A DNA stretch of 64,000 bases from Alloyangia pacifica (GTDB lineage Bacteria > Pseudomonadota > Alphaproteobacteria > Rhodobacterales > Rhodobacteraceae). Below are positions 36,726 to 46,846 of this stretch, one piece after another. A program made the position numbers and the translations under genes. Location of the stretch: positions 954,001 to 1,018,000 of the forward strand of contig NZ_CP022190.1 in assembly GCF_003111685.1 (NCBI RefSeq), given 5' to 3'. The stretch's first letter is position 1. Each line of letters starts with the position of its first letter. A model generated the notes under the pieces. It was not told the origin of the DNA and made no database searches. It saw nothing but the letters and a program-made list of their open reading frames with translations.

Positions 36726-38015
36726 TCAGAACAACAGGTTGGGCAGGTAGAGCGCGATGACCGGGAAGATCGTCAGCACCACCAGCGCGAAAAGATGAAT
36801 GAGCCAGTAGGGTACGGTCGCCGTCGCCACCCGGCCAAGGCTGATCTCGTTCTTGGTCAGGCTCGACAGCACCGAGAGGTTGAGCCCCACCGGCGGCGTC
36901 ACCTGGCCGATCTCGATGACGATGGTGATCAGCACGCCGACCCAGATCGGATCATAGCCGAGCCCGGTCAGCAGCGGGAAGACCACCGGAAGCGTCATGA
37001 TCATCAGCGACAGCCCGTCGAAGAAACAGCCGAGCAGCAGGTAGATCAGCACCACGATCATGAGGATGCTGTACTGCCCCAACCCGCTCTCCGCGACAGC
37101 ACTCAGAATCTTCTGCGGGATGCCGAGGATACTGACCGACTGCGCGAGGATCGTCGCACCAAGCACCACAAAGCCGATCGCGGCGAAAAGCAGCGTCGAA
37201 TGGAAGATCGCGTCAAGCAGCTTGCGCAGCGTGAGGTCGCCCCAAAGGAAGGAGATGACCGTCGCCAGCACCACGCCGAGCCCTGCGGCCTCGGTCGGGG
37301 TGGCGATGCCGCCGATGATGCTGCCGATCACCGCGAAGATCAGGATCAGCAGCGGCCAGACCTGGCTGAAGCCGCGCAGGATGTCGCGCAGTGGCAGCCC
37401 GCTCTCGTCGCGCGGAGCGATCTGTGGATGGCGCAGCGCCTTGACGAGGATGTAGCCCATGAACATGAGCCCGATCATCAGCCCCGGCAGGATGCCCGCC
37501 ATGAAGAGCCGCCCGATCGAGGTCTCGGTGAGCGCGCCATAGATCAGGAACGACAGGCTCGGCGGGATCAGCAGCCCCAGCGTGCCACCCCCCGCGAGGC
37601 TGCCGACGATGACGTCCTTGTCATAACCGCGCCGGACCATTTCGGGATAGGCGACAGACCCCACGGCGGCGGCTGTCGACATGCTCGAGCCGCTGACCGC
37701 GCCGAAAAGCGTGCAGACCGCGATATTGGTGTGCAGCAGCCCGCCGGGCACACGGCGGAAGAGCGGTGCAAAGGCGGAATAGGCGCGGTTGCTCACCCCG
37801 CTGTGCAGCAAGATTTCCCCCAGCAGAATGAACAGCGGCACGGCGCTGAGGGTGAAGGAGTTGAAAACGCTCCAGATCGCATCCACCGCCAAAGAGGTCG
37901 CACCGTTGGAATAGACGTGCAGGAGCACCAGCCCGGTGAGGCCGAGCGCCGCGCCAAGCGCGACTCCGGTCGAGGCGCAGAACACCATGACGCCGATCAG
38001 CGTGGTCCAGAACAT
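36726..38015 (-). CDS. TRAP transporter large permease (DctM)
   Basis: The 429-aa protein has about twelve membrane spans and typical DctM phrases: FILLGEILLHSGVSNRAYSA, FGAVSGSSMSTAAAVGSVA and GLLIPPSLSFLIYG. It forms the sodium-coupled channel of a TRAP importer with the DctQ-like protein encoded 29 bp upstream. The solute, probably a carboxylate, is defined by the DctP protein. Confidence 0.92.
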   Translation of the reverse strand: MFWTTLIGVMVFCASTGVALGAALGLTGLVLLHVYSNGATSLAVDAIWSVFNSFTLSAVPLFILLGEILLHSGVSNRAYSAFAPLFRRVPGGLLHTNIAVCTLFGAVSGSSMSTAAAVGSVAYPEMVRRGYDKDVIVGSLAGGGTLGLLIPPSLSFLIYGALTETSIGRLFMAGILPGLMIGLMFMGYILVKALRHPQIAPRDESGLPLRDILRGFSQVWPLLILIFAVIGSIIGGIATPTEAAGLGVVLATVISFLWGDLTLRKLLDAIFHSTLLFAAIGFVVLGATILAQSVSILGIPQKILSAVAESGLGQYSILMIVVLIYLLLGCFFDGLSLMIMTLPVVFPLLTGLGYDPIWVGVLITIVIEIGQVTPPVGLNLSVLSSLTKNEISLGRVATATVPYWLIHLFALVVLTIFPVIALYLPNLLF

Positions 38016-38044
38016 GGGTTACCTGTCCTTTGCGGGGGGCTTGG

Positions 38045-38563
38045 TCACTGCAACTCCTCCGGGGCGTGCGGCCGTTCCGGCGCAAGCAGGCCGAGCAGCC
38101 GCCCGGCGAAGATCACCCATGTCACCGCCACCGACAGCGGCAGCGCCGCCATCCACGGATAGAGCAGCACGCGGGCGGTCTCGGACTTGAGGGTCCGTTT
38201 CCAGGCGAATTCGAACCAGGGGATCGACTCGAGTAGGATCCAGCCGAAAAAGACCACCCCCACCAGCATCGCGGCGGTGCGCAGCAGCCTCGGGATGCGG
38301 CTCTGCAGGGCATCGGCGACGATCGAGACACGCACGTGTTCGGCTCTCAGGGTCACCAGCGGCATGGCGAGAAAGAGCATGGCGCTCAACATCAGGCCCA
38401 CCATGTCCTCGGTGATATGCACCGGGCTGTTGAAGAACCGCCGCATGATGACGCTGGTGGTGATAATCCCGACGATCCCCACCATGGCCACGGCGGCCAG
38501 CAGCGCCATGGCGAGGGCCAGAAGCTCCAGCCCCCGCGACAGCATGTGTTTCAGCGCCCCCAT
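38045..38563 (-). CDS. TRAP transporter small permease (DctQ)
   Basis: This 172-aa protein has four membrane spans and the DctQ pattern (VIMRRFFNSPVHITEDMVGL, then LRAEHVRVSI). It is the small membrane subunit of the tripartite transporter, encoded between DctP and DctM. Confidence 0.9.
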   Translation of the reverse strand: MGALKHMLSRGLELLALAMALLAAVAMVGIVGIITTSVIMRRFFNSPVHITEDMVGLMLSAMLFLAMPLVTLRAEHVRVSIVADALQSRIPRLLRTAAMLVGVVFFGWILLESIPWFEFAWKRTLKSETARVLLYPWMAALPLSVAVTWVIFAGRLLGLLAPERPHAPEELQ

Positions 38564-38572
38564 CGCTGCGGA

Positions 38573-39586
38573 TCAGCGGCCAAGCGCTTCGAGCACGCGG
38601 GCGCGATAGTCCATGGCGTTGCCGCCGGCTTCCTCGGCCAGCATCTGCCAGGTCTCGGACACGGCCTCCATGAACTGCGCGCGGTCTTCCTCGGGGAAGT
38701 CCTCACCCCAGGTAACGCCCATCTCGCCGAGCTTTTCGCGCGCGGCCATCTCGGCCTCGGCGTCCTTGTCGTACTGGTTGGTGTGCTCCCAGAGCGCATC
38801 CGCCGCCGTGGTGATCGCCGTCTGGATCTCGGGGTCGGTGGACTCCCAGGTGTCCGTGGCGACGCCCAGCGTGTAGGGCGCCGAGGCCATCGGATAGAGG
38901 AAAGAGGCGTAGTTCGTCACCTCCTGCAGCGAGATCGTGCTGGCGTAGAGCGCCGGGTAGAGCGCGCAATCCACAACGCCGGTCTTCAGCGCCACATAGG
39001 TCTCTTCCTGCGGGATGATCTGCGCGGCGACGCCGAGCTTGGTGAAGGTCTCGACCTGCTCGCGCGCCCAGACCCGCAGCTTAACGCCCTTGAGGTCCTC
39101 GAGCGTTTGGATCGGCTCGTCGCGGCAGAAGACCGAAACCGAGAGCGTCGGGATCGCCACGAAGCCGACGGTGGTCACGCCCCAATCGGTGTATTCTTCC
39201 TCGTAGATCTCCTGCGCCACCGGCAGCACCGCTTTCAGCTCGTCAACTGTGCTGATCGCCCCCTGCACGAAGACCGAGCTCAGCGCCGGCGCGTCGCGGC
39301 CGAGGTAGTTCGACCACATCAGGCTCATTTCCACCGCGCCGCGCGGCAGCACGCGCAGAAGATCGGTGTTCTTGAGGCCCAGCGAACCGCCGCTATAGAC
39401 CGTCAGCTTGAAGTCTCGGTCTGCGAGCGCCGTGTTCACCTCGTCGGCGAATTGCTCGATCTGCGCGGTCTCCGGCCGGGTTTCGGGCAGGAAGTTGTTG
39501 AGGCGCCATTCCTCGGCCATGGTCGAGGTCGCGGCAAGGCCGGCAAGGGCGGTGCCCAGAAGCGCGGTGCGGATGCGGTTGGTCAT
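38573..39586 (-). CDS. TRAP transporter solute-binding protein (DctP)
   Basis: The 337-aa product begins with a signal peptide (MTNRIRTALLGTALAGLAAT, cleavage near TMAEE). The mature protein is of DctP type, with LEDLKGVKLRVWAREQVETF, which carries the arginine that usually binds the solute carboxylate. It is the first gene of the operon, 9 bp before dctQ, and divergent from a sorbosone dehydrogenase-like gene. The exact solute is unknown. Confidence 0.9.
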   Translation of the reverse strand: MTNRIRTALLGTALAGLAATSTMAEEWRLNNFLPETRPETAQIEQFADEVNTALADRDFKLTVYSGGSLGLKNTDLLRVLPRGAVEMSLMWSNYLGRDAPALSSVFVQGAISTVDELKAVLPVAQEIYEEEYTDWGVTTVGFVAIPTLSVSVFCRDEPIQTLEDLKGVKLRVWAREQVETFTKLGVAAQIIPQEETYVALKTGVVDCALYPALYASTISLQEVTNYASFLYPMASAPYTLGVATDTWESTDPEIQTAITTAADALWEHTNQYDKDAEAEMAAREKLGEMGVTWGEDFPEEDRAQFMEAVSETWQMLAEEAGGNAMDYRARVLEALGR

Positions 39587-39771
39587 TGGCGTCTCTCCTC
39601 TAGGCCGATTACAGGGCCGCTCGTTAAAGAAAATGACGGCGCATACAATGGCCGCAAGTAGTTGACCCTAGGGAATACTTCCCCAGTGCGGGTGCGTGCA
39701 AACGTCGCGGGACCCCTTTGCCCTTTGCCCTGCCTGCGCTATGTTCGCGCAAACATTGACTGGGGGCTGAC

Positions 39772-41061
39772 ATGGATTTCATGGCACGCGTGACCGCGAT
39801 GATCGGCGGCACGATGGTTCTACTTCGGCGCGCAAGCGCGCCGGGCACACAGGCATTCGGCTCAAATCCTAGCATACCGGAGGCCAAGAAACAGGGAATC
39901 ATGACCCTCAAGATGCCGACCGCGAAAGGCTGGGAGCCGGGCCACACACCAACCCCCGCGCCGGGGTTGAAGGTCAACGCCTTTGCCTCGGAGCTTCTGC
40001 ACCCGCGCTGGATCGAGGTTTTGCCCAACGGCGACGTGCTGGTCGCCGAGGCGATGCAGCAGGGCCGCCCGCCGAAGACGCTCTTCGACCGCGCCATGCA
40101 TGCCACCATGCGCCGCGCCCGGGCGCTCGGCACCAGCGCCAACCGGATCACGCTCTGGCGCGACGCGGATGGCGACGGCGTTGCCGAACAGCGAGAGATC
40201 TTTCTCGAGAACCAGAACCAGCCCTTCGGCATGGCCCTGGTAGAGGGCACCTTTTACGTCGGCAACACCGACGGCATCGTCGCCTTCCCCTACGAGGAGG
40301 GCGCGGTCCGGCTCACCGGCGAAGGCCGCAAGCTGGTCGATTTCAAGCCGCACGGCCACTGGACCCGCAGCTTGATCGTCTCACCCGACCGGACGAAGAT
40401 TTACGCCGGCGTCGGCTCGCTCAGCAACATCGCCGACGAGGGCATGGAGGCCGAGGAAGGCCGAGCCGCGATCTGGGAGCTGGACCTGGCGACCGGCGAG
40501 TCCCGTGTCTTTGCCTCGGGTCTGCGCAACCCCGTGGGCATGGCCTGGGAGCCGACGACGGGCGCGCTCTGGACCGTGGTGAACGAGCGCGACGGGCTCG
40601 GCGACGAGACGCCGCCGGACTATCTCACCTCGGTGCAGGACGGCGGCTTCTACGGCTGGCCCTTCTGCTACTGGGGGCAGATCGTCGACGACCGCGTGCC
40701 GCAGGATGCGGCGCGGGTCGCCCGCGCGATCCAGCCCGACTACGCGCTTGGGGGGCACACCGCCTCGCTGGGCCTGTGCTGGATGCCCGAGGGCACCCTG
40801 CCCGGCTTCCCGGACGGCATGGTGATCGGCCAGCATGGCTCGTGGAACCGCTCGACGCTGAGCGGCTACAAGCTGGTCTTCGTGCCCTTCGAGAACGGCA
40901 AGCCCTCGGGGCCGGCGCGCGACATCCTCTCGGGTTTCCTGGCCGAGGACGAAAGCGTTTCCTATGGTCGGCCGGTCGGGGTCTGCATCGGGCCGGACGG
41001 CAAGTCGCTGCTGATGGCCGACGACGTGGGCGACATCATCTGGCGGGTGACCGCGGCCTGA
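39772..41061 (+). CDS. Sorbosone dehydrogenase-like PQQ/beta-propeller protein
   Basis: This 429-aa protein matches the L-sorbosone / soluble glucose dehydrogenase beta-propeller family, with LLHPRWIEVLPNGDVLVAEA, FASGLRNPVGMAWEP, DGGFYGWPFCYWG, HTASLGLCWMPEG and VIGQHGSWNRS. Such proteins usually oxidise aldoses with PQQ in the periplasm. The N-terminus has a weak hydrophobic segment (VTAMIGGTMVLL) that may be an anchor or poor signal. It is divergent from the TRAP operon. Confidence 0.82.
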   Translation: MDFMARVTAMIGGTMVLLRRASAPGTQAFGSNPSIPEAKKQGIMTLKMPTAKGWEPGHTPTPAPGLKVNAFASELLHPRWIEVLPNGDVLVAEAMQQGRPPKTLFDRAMHATMRRARALGTSANRITLWRDADGDGVAEQREIFLENQNQPFGMALVEGTFYVGNTDGIVAFPYEEGAVRLTGEGRKLVDFKPHGHWTRSLIVSPDRTKIYAGVGSLSNIADEGMEAEEGRAAIWELDLATGESRVFASGLRNPVGMAWEPTTGALWTVVNERDGLGDETPPDYLTSVQDGGFYGWPFCYWGQIVDDRVPQDAARVARAIQPDYALGGHTASLGLCWMPEGTLPGFPDGMVIGQHGSWNRSTLSGYKLVFVPFENGKPSGPARDILSGFLAEDESVSYGRPVGVCIGPDGKSLLMADDVGDIIWRVTAA

Positions 41062-41087
41062 AGCGCGGGCCAGTTTTCGGAAAGAAA

Positions 41088-41112
41088 AAGAGGGGGGCGC
41101 CGCCCCCCTCTT
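41088..41112. terminator. Bidirectional GC-rich terminator
   Basis: GAGGGGGGC (41090-41098) and GCCCCCCTC (41102-41110) pair around a 3-base loop, with flanking AA/TT extending the stem. An A-run on the left and TT on the right fit termination of both the sorbosone dehydrogenase-like gene and the convergent protease-like gene. Confidence 0.7.
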
Positions 41113-41167
41113 CGCATTCCGCAGGCATGTTTGCGGGAAACTGCCCTCGGGCAGACGCCCGCCCCGA

Positions 41168-42994
41168 TCATTCCCAGCAGTTGACAGCCACGGTCATGTC
41201 GCGGGCGGCGGCGGTGAGATCTTCGGGCGCCATGATCCCCTCGCCCTGCGAGGCGGTGCCGGGGATGCCAGCGCCCTGCAGGAAGGCCAGAAGCGCCGAA
41301 GCCTCGGTGGCGAAGGCCACGTTCTCGGGCAGCTGCTTGGCCCCCGCGTCGCGCGGCATCAGCACACCGACCACAGCCCCACCCCCATCGAGCACCGGCC
41401 CGCCCGCGTCTCCCGGCGTCGTCTCGACCGCCAGCCGCGCCAGAGTCTCCTCGCCGCCAAGGCCCTTGCTGTCCTCCAGCGCGCCGAAGGTGAGCGTCGG
41501 CGCACTGAGCACGCCGCCGTAGGGGAAGCCCGCGACAGCGACCTCGGAGTTGATCCGGGGCATGTCGGTGCGCAGTCGGGCGACACCGCGCGGCGCGAGT
41601 GCTGCCGTTGGTCGCAGCAGCGCCACGCCGAGCCCCGCATCACTTTGGAGGAGTTGCGCGTCGTAGCTGCCATCGAGGGTGAGCCGGCCGCAGCCCGCCA
41701 CGGCGGCGGCAGAGGTCAGCACCGTGCCGCGCGCGTCGACGAAGAAGCCCGCCACGGTCTCGCGCGGCTTGCGGATCGGCAGGCCGGAGACCAGATCGAG
41801 CGATTGGCCGTCATCGCTGACAGAGGCCGGGTCAAGCACGCCTTGCGTGACGCGGAAGCTGGTCTTCATCACGTTGACGACGCGCTCGAAGCGGGCGTCG
41901 TCGCCAGCCGGCCAGACCAGCGTCCAGCCCTTGATCTGCCCGTCCTGCAACACCGCTTCGGTGTGGCTGGTGATCCGCGCATTCTCGCCGGTGAGCGTGA
42001 AGCCGTCGCGGCGCAGGCTGCGCGCGCCGTTCACCGGGACAATCGCCAGCGTCTGCAGGATCTCGTAGAGCCCGTTCAGCGTCTTCCGGTCGCCGGGCTG
42101 GCTGATCAGCAAAGCCTGTGCGCCCTCGAGCGCGCCGTTGCCCTTGTAGATGGCGAAAGGCGCCTCGTGGCGGTCGAACTCCAGCATGCCCATCGGCAGC
42201 TCAATGGCGATGCCGGCGCGGGCATCGCTGACCTGCTGCATGCCGGTCCCTTCGAGCACCGCGTTGTATTCGCCCAGAAGGTCGGCGCGCTGGCGGGCGG
42301 TGAGGATGCCGGTGACCTCGTAGCCGTTGTCGCGCTGCCAGGCGCCCATGGCCATGCGGGTGCCATTGCCGAAGGCACCGTCAATGGCGCTGTCGTAATG
42401 GCCCGACCAGCGCAGGGCGACCTGCAGCTGCTGGCGCTCGGCGGCGCTGAGCTGCGCTTCGCTGCGGCGCGCCTCTGAGACGGTCTCTTCGGGAATCTCG
42501 GGCGCTGCCGCGGGGGCGGTGGCGGCCTCCCGAGGCGTTTCGTCGAGGTCCTGTGCGAGCCCATCCGCGAGCGCGGCGGTCTGCTCCGCACTCGCCTGCC
42601 CGGTCGGCGCCGGATCAAGCGGCGCGGCGGTGACCGCCGGCTGGTTGGCGCTGCCGGAGATACCGGCGCCAACCGGCCAGAACTGCCGACCGTATTCGCC
42701 CGCAGCGGCAAGATAGGAATCGCGCGGGATGCGTCCCGCGGCGCGCAGGTTCCGCAGTTGCTCGGCGGCGACCTCGGGATCATAGGGCCCGAGCGCAATG
42801 CCGTACCAGCCGCCACCCAGCGAGAAGCCGTTCACGTCGCGCAACCCGCCCGCATAGTCGCGTAGGCGCGCCTCGGCCTCGTTCAGGCTGGGCTGGGCCT
42901 CGATCTGGATATAGACCACGTCGCCCTGCTGCGCCGCAACGCCCTGCGCCAGCATGATGGCCGCAGTGCCTGCTAAAAGAATGGATCTGAACAT
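41168..42994 (-). CDS. Secreted SPOR/peptidoglycan-binding protein with an inactive trypsin-like domain
   Basis: The 608-aa protein has a signal peptide (1-21), a SPOR-like region (about 25-100), a low-complexity linker, a peptidoglycan-binding domain (about 182-243) and a C-terminal trypsin-like domain (about 412-590). In the latter the usual TNAHVV is TSAAAV (Ala430) and GNSGGP is GDAGGP (Ala530), so the catalytic histidine and serine are gone. It should act as a binding or scaffold protein at the cell wall, not as a protease. It is monocistronic as far as seen. Confidence 0.8.
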   Translation of the reverse strand: MFRSILLAGTAAIMLAQGVAAQQGDVVYIQIEAQPSLNEAEARLRDYAGGLRDVNGFSLGGGWYGIALGPYDPEVAAEQLRNLRAAGRIPRDSYLAAAGEYGRQFWPVGAGISGSANQPAVTAAPLDPAPTGQASAEQTAALADGLAQDLDETPREAATAPAAAPEIPEETVSEARRSEAQLSAAERQQLQVALRWSGHYDSAIDGAFGNGTRMAMGAWQRDNGYEVTGILTARQRADLLGEYNAVLEGTGMQQVSDARAGIAIELPMGMLEFDRHEAPFAIYKGNGALEGAQALLISQPGDRKTLNGLYEILQTLAIVPVNGARSLRRDGFTLTGENARITSHTEAVLQDGQIKGWTLVWPAGDDARFERVVNVMKTSFRVTQGVLDPASVSDDGQSLDLVSGLPIRKPRETVAGFFVDARGTVLTSAAAVAGCGRLTLDGSYDAQLLQSDAGLGVALLRPTAALAPRGVARLRTDMPRINSEVAVAGFPYGGVLSAPTLTFGALEDSKGLGGEETLARLAVETTPGDAGGPVLDGGGAVVGVLMPRDAGAKQLPENVAFATEASALLAFLQGAGIPGTASQGEGIMAPEDLTAAARDMTVAVNCWE

Positions 42995-43193
42995 GGCTTC
43001 ACTCGCTCCTCGGGCCCCGGTCTTGTGATCGTCTCTTGTTTTCTGCGAGGACTCTGTAACAGACCCCCCGCTCGCGTCATCTCAAAAGATGGTCAGGCTG
43101 GCGCATTGACGCTTGACCGTTGCACGCATAATCAGGCAGCCGACCATTGGACGACGGGCGCCCGCACAGGCGGCGCGCAAGGGGAAAGATGCC

Positions 43194-44153
43194 ATGAGCG
43201 AGATCCGCAGCGACAGCAGCAAGCCGCGCAGTTTCCAGGAGATCATCCTGCGGCTGCAGACCTATTGGGCCGCCAAGGGCTGCGCCGTGCTGCAGCCCTA
43301 CGACATGGAGGTGGGCGCCGGGACCTTCCACCCGGCCACCACGCTGCGCGCGCTCGGCTCGAAGCCCTGGGCCGCGGCCTATGTGCAGCCCTCGCGCCGC
43401 CCCACCGACGGGCGCTACGGCGAGAACCCGAACCGGCTGCAGCACTACTACCAGTACCAGGTGCTGATCAAACCCAGCCCGCCGGATCTGCAGGCACTCT
43501 ACCTCGGCTCCCTCGAGGCGATCGGCATCGACATGGCGCTGCACGACATCCGCTTCGTCGAGGACGACTGGGAAAGCCCGACGCTCGGCGCCTGGGGCCT
43601 TGGCTGGGAGGTCTGGTGCGACGGCATGGAAGTATCGCAGTTCACCTACTTCCAGCAGGTCGGCGGCCATGACTGCCACCCGGTGTCGGGCGAGCTGACC
43701 TACGGGCTCGAGCGTCTGGCGATGTACGTGCTCGGGATCGACCACGTGATGGAGATGCCGTTCAACGACCCGGATGCGCCCATCGCGCTGAAATACGGAG
43801 ATGTCTTCCGCCAGACCGAGGAAGAGTACTCGCGCTGGAACTTCGACGTGGCCAACACCGAGGTGCTGCTGCGCCACTTCGAGGAGGCCGAGGCCGAGTG
43901 CGAGGCGATCCTCGCGCGGACCCATGACGATCCCAAGACCGGCAGGCGCATCGTCATGGCCCACCCGGCCTACGATCAGTGCATCAAGGCGTCGCACCTG
44001 TTCAACCTGCTCGACGCGCGCGGCGTGATCTCGGTCACCGAGCGTCAGGCCTATATCGGCCGGGTGCGCACGCTCGCGAAGAAATGCGCCGACGCCTTCG
44101 TCAGCACCGAGGCGGGCGGCTGGACCCCCGAGGCCGCGGAGAGTGCCGCGTGA
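43194..44153 (+). CDS. glyQ: Glycyl-tRNA synthetase alpha subunit
   Basis: This 319-aa protein is the catalytic alpha subunit of the bacterial tetrameric enzyme, with [40 protein letters not shown] and [20 protein letters not shown]. Start 43194 keeps the conserved N-terminus and follows GGGGAAAG. Its stop overlaps the GTG of the next gene. The beta subunit gene (glyS) does not follow directly: after the next gene come a terminator and hemC on the other strand. The 199 bp upstream contain no other gene. Confidence 0.96.
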   Translation: MSEIRSDSSKPRSFQEIILRLQTYWAAKGCAVLQPYDMEVGAGTFHPATTLRALGSKPWAAAYVQPSRRPTDGRYGENPNRLQHYYQYQVLIKPSPPDLQALYLGSLEAIGIDMALHDIRFVEDDWESPTLGAWGLGWEVWCDGMEVSQFTYFQQVGGHDCHPVSGELTYGLERLAMYVLGIDHVMEMPFNDPDAPIALKYGDVFRQTEEEYSRWNFDVANTEVLLRHFEEAEAECEAILARTHDDPKTGRRIVMAHPAYDQCIKASHLFNLLDARGVISVTERQAYIGRVRTLAKKCADAFVSTEAGGWTPEAAESAA

Positions 44154-44662
44154 GCGGCAAGGTCCTTGGCATTTTCATCGTCGCGGCCGCGCTGATCTTT
44201 GGCGCGGTCGTCTACTACGCGCAGGTCTACTATTTCTACGCTCCGCTGCCCGAGGACGAGGCGCGCGTCGTGCTCACCCCGCAGGACCGCGGCGAGCCGC
44301 GCGACATCCCGTTCCGCGATTTCGAGGGGATTGACGCCTCTTCCTCGCCGATCCGATACCGCGCCTGCTTCACCACGTCGGAGCGGCCGGACACGCTCGA
44401 CCCGGTGTTCGAACGCTACGAGGGCGCCGAGCCGCGCAATGCGCCCGACTGGTTCGGCTGCTTTGACGCAGAGGCCATCGGCGCGCAGATCGCCGCGGGC
44501 ACGGCGCATGTCTACACCTCGCGGCGCAACATCGAGTTCGGCATCGACCGGGTTGTGGCGATCACCGAGGACGGCCGCGGCTACATCTGGGAAGAGATCA
44601 ACGAATGCGGCGACAAGGCCTATGACGGCACGCCGCTCGGCGAGGACTGCCCGGAGAGATAA
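44150..44662 (+). CDS. Single-span membrane protein coupled to glyQ (DUF6446-like)
   Basis: The 170-aa product starts at a GTG that overlaps the glyQ stop (GTGA). It has one N-terminal membrane span ([19 protein letters not shown]) and a periplasmic domain with four cysteines (RACFTT, FGCFDA, NECGDK, EDCPER), which could form disulfides. Proteins of this type are found beside glyQ in Rhodobacterales; the function is unknown. A strong hairpin follows. Confidence 0.75.
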   Translation: MSGKVLGIFIVAAALIFGAVVYYAQVYYFYAPLPEDEARVVLTPQDRGEPRDIPFRDFEGIDASSSPIRYRACFTTSERPDTLDPVFERYEGAEPRNAPDWFGCFDAEAIGAQIAAGTAHVYTSRRNIEFGIDRVVAITEDGRGYIWEEINECGDKAYDGTPLGEDCPER

Positions 44663-44675
44663 GCCAGAGACAAGA

Positions 44676-44711
44676 GACTGGGCGCAAACCGCATCCGGCC
44701 CGCGCCCAGTC
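44676..44711. terminator. Bidirectional hairpin between the glyQ unit and hemC
   Basis: GACTGGGCGC (44676-44685) and GCGCCCAGTC (44702-44711) form a perfect 10-bp stem with a 16-base loop, in the 57-bp gap between the convergent genes. Confidence 0.6.
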
Positions 44712-44719
44712 TGATCCTG

Positions 44720-45694
44720 TCAGCCCGCCTTCCAGTCGAAAAACCCCTCGCCCGCCCGCTCCAGCAGTTCGCGCGCCAGATCGGCCCCCATGCGCACGCC
44801 CTCGGTGATCGGACCGCGGCGCTCGCCCGACAGGGCCTCGCTGCCGTCGGGGCGCAGGATCTCGCCGCGCAGCCAGAGCGCATCGCCGTCGAGCAGCGCC
44901 AGCCCCGCAATCGGCGTCTCGCAGCTGCCGTCGAGAGTGCGCAGGAAGGACCGCTCGGCGTCGAGCCGGAACTGGGTCGGCCGGTCGTGGATCGCGTTCA
45001 GCATCTCGGCCACCCGCGCATCGTCGGTGCGCCGCTCGATACCGATGGCGCCCTGCGCCACGGCGGGCAGCATATCCTCGGGGGCGATGGGCGTCATGTG
45101 CGCGCCGGCCATGTTCATCCGGTTAAGTCCAGCCATCGCAAGGAAGCTGCAGGCGGCGACGCCGTCTTCGAGTTTTTTCAGCCGCGTCTGCACGTTGCCG
45201 CGGAACTCGACGACCTGCAGGTCGGGACGGCGGCTCAGCAGCTGCGCCCGGCGGCGCAGCGACGAGGTGCCGACAACCGTCCCCTCGGGCAGCTCGGCGA
45301 TGGCCGAATGCGAGGGCGAGATGAAGCAGTCGCGCACGTCCTCGCGCGGCAGGTAGCAATCGAGGATCAGCCCCTCGGGCTGTTCGGTCGGCATGTCCTT
45401 CATCGAGTGCACGGCGATGTCGATGCCGCCAGACATCAGCTGCTCCTCGATCTCTTTCGTGAACAGCCCCTTGTTGCCGATCTCCTTCAGAGGCCGGTCC
45501 GCGGCGATCATCGCGCGGTCGTCGCCGGTGGTCTTGATCACGACGATTTCGAAGGCCTCGGCGGGCAGGTCGAAATGCGCCGCCAGCCGGTCGCGGGTCT
45601 CATGCGCCTGCGCCAGCGCCAGCGGTGAGCCGCGGGTGCCGATCTTGAGGGGGGCGTCGGGCGAAGGCAGGGCGATGGGGGTCTCGATTGTCAT
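44720..45694 (-). CDS. hemC: Hydroxymethylbilane synthase (porphobilinogen deaminase)
   Basis: The 324-aa enzyme polymerises four porphobilinogens to hydroxymethylbilane in heme and cobalamin synthesis. Diagnostic segments are [55 protein letters not shown] and the cofactor-carrying cysteine in [11 protein letters not shown]. Start 45694 keeps the normal N-terminus. It is divergent from hemE with about 107 bp between them, so both may share a regulatory region. Confidence 0.96.
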   Translation of the reverse strand: MTIETPIALPSPDAPLKIGTRGSPLALAQAHETRDRLAAHFDLPAEAFEIVVIKTTGDDRAMIAADRPLKEIGNKGLFTKEIEEQLMSGGIDIAVHSMKDMPTEQPEGLILDCYLPREDVRDCFISPSHSAIAELPEGTVVGTSSLRRRAQLLSRRPDLQVVEFRGNVQTRLKKLEDGVAACSFLAMAGLNRMNMAGAHMTPIAPEDMLPAVAQGAIGIERRTDDARVAEMLNAIHDRPTQFRLDAERSFLRTLDGSCETPIAGLALLDGDALWLRGEILRPDGSEALSGERRGPITEGVRMGADLARELLERAGEGFFDWKAG

Positions 45695-45801
45695 GGGCCG
45701 AGCTTTATGTCGCGGGAGGAGCTGTGGCAATGGGGGCCGTTTTGACATATTGCCGCCCCCAAGAGAGAGACTTGAATGACACGAGACAGTCGGGGGTTCC
45801 C

Positions 45802-46839
45802 ATGACCAAGACGATCCTGCGCGCGCTGGCCGGCGAGACGCTGCCCACCCCGCCGATCTGGATGATGCGCCAGGCCGGGCGCTACCTGCCCGAGTACCGC
45901 GCCACCCGCGCCCAGGCCGGGGACTTCCTGTCGCTGTGCTACAACCCCGAGCTTGCCGCCGAGGTGACGCTGCAGCCGCTCCGCCGCTACAACTTCGACG
46001 CGGCGATCCTCTTCGCCGACATCCTGCTGCTGCCGCAGGCGCTGGGGCTCGACCTGTGGTTCGTCACCGGCGAGGGTCCGCGTCTCTCGACCATCCAGAC
46101 CGACGCCGACCTCGCCGCGCTGAAGCCTGTGGGCGCGATCCATGACACCCTCAACCCGGTCTACGAGACGGTGAAGATCCTCTCGCGCGAGCTGCCGTCC
46201 GAGACCACGCTGATCGGCTTTGCCGGGGCGCCCTGGACCGTCGCCACCTACATGATCGCCGGGCGCGGCACCAAGGACCAGGGCCCGGCGCATGCGCTGA
46301 AAGCCGAAAACCGCAAGCTCTTTGAGGGAATCCTCGACGTACTGACGCAGGGCACCATCGAGTATTTGACCAAGCAGGTCGAGGCCGGCGCCGAGGTGGT
46401 GAAGCTTTTCGACAGCTGGGCCGGATCGCTCGAGGGGGATGATTTCCGCAAGTACGCGCTGGAGCCCGCCCGCATCATCACCCAGGAGATGAAGGCGCGC
46501 TTCCCCGGCCTGCCGGTCATCGCCTTCCCGCGCCAGGCGGGCGAAGGCTACATCGGCTTCCATCAGGCCACCGGCGCCGATTGCGTCGCGGTCGACGACA
46601 GTGTGAGCCCCGAATGGGCCGCCGAGCACGTGCAAGTCGCGGGCTGCGTGCAGGGCAACCTTGCCTCATCGCACATGGTCACCGGCGGCGACGCGCTGGT
46701 GCGCGAGACGCAGCGGGTGGTGAAGGCCTTCTCGAAGGGGCCGCACATCTTCAATCTCGGCCACGGCATCACCCCCGACGCCGACCCCGAGAACGTTCAA
46801 CTGATGATCGACACCGTGCGCAGCACTGTGACGGCCTGA
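45802..46839 (+). CDS. hemE: Uroporphyrinogen decarboxylase
   Basis: This 345-aa enzyme decarboxylates uroporphyrinogen III to coproporphyrinogen III. The signature [17 protein letters not shown] lies near the N-terminus, followed by [13 protein letters not shown] and [15 protein letters not shown] start it at 45802 because the upstream part of the open frame overlaps the hemC promoter and lacks homology. It is divergent from hemC and convergent with a DMT transporter. Confidence 0.97.
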   Translation: MTKTILRALAGETLPTPPIWMMRQAGRYLPEYRATRAQAGDFLSLCYNPELAAEVTLQPLRRYNFDAAILFADILLLPQALGLDLWFVTGEGPRLSTIQTDADLAALKPVGAIHDTLNPVYETVKILSRELPSETTLIGFAGAPWTVATYMIAGRGTKDQGPAHALKAENRKLFEGILDVLTQGTIEYLTKQVEAGAEVVKLFDSWAGSLEGDDFRKYALEPARIITQEMKARFPGLPVIAFPRQAGEGYIGFHQATGADCVAVDDSVSPEWAAEHVQVAGCVQGNLASSHMVTGGDALVRETQRVVKAFSKGPHIFNLGHGITPDADPENVQLMIDTVRSTVTA

Positions 46840-46846
46840 TCTGACC

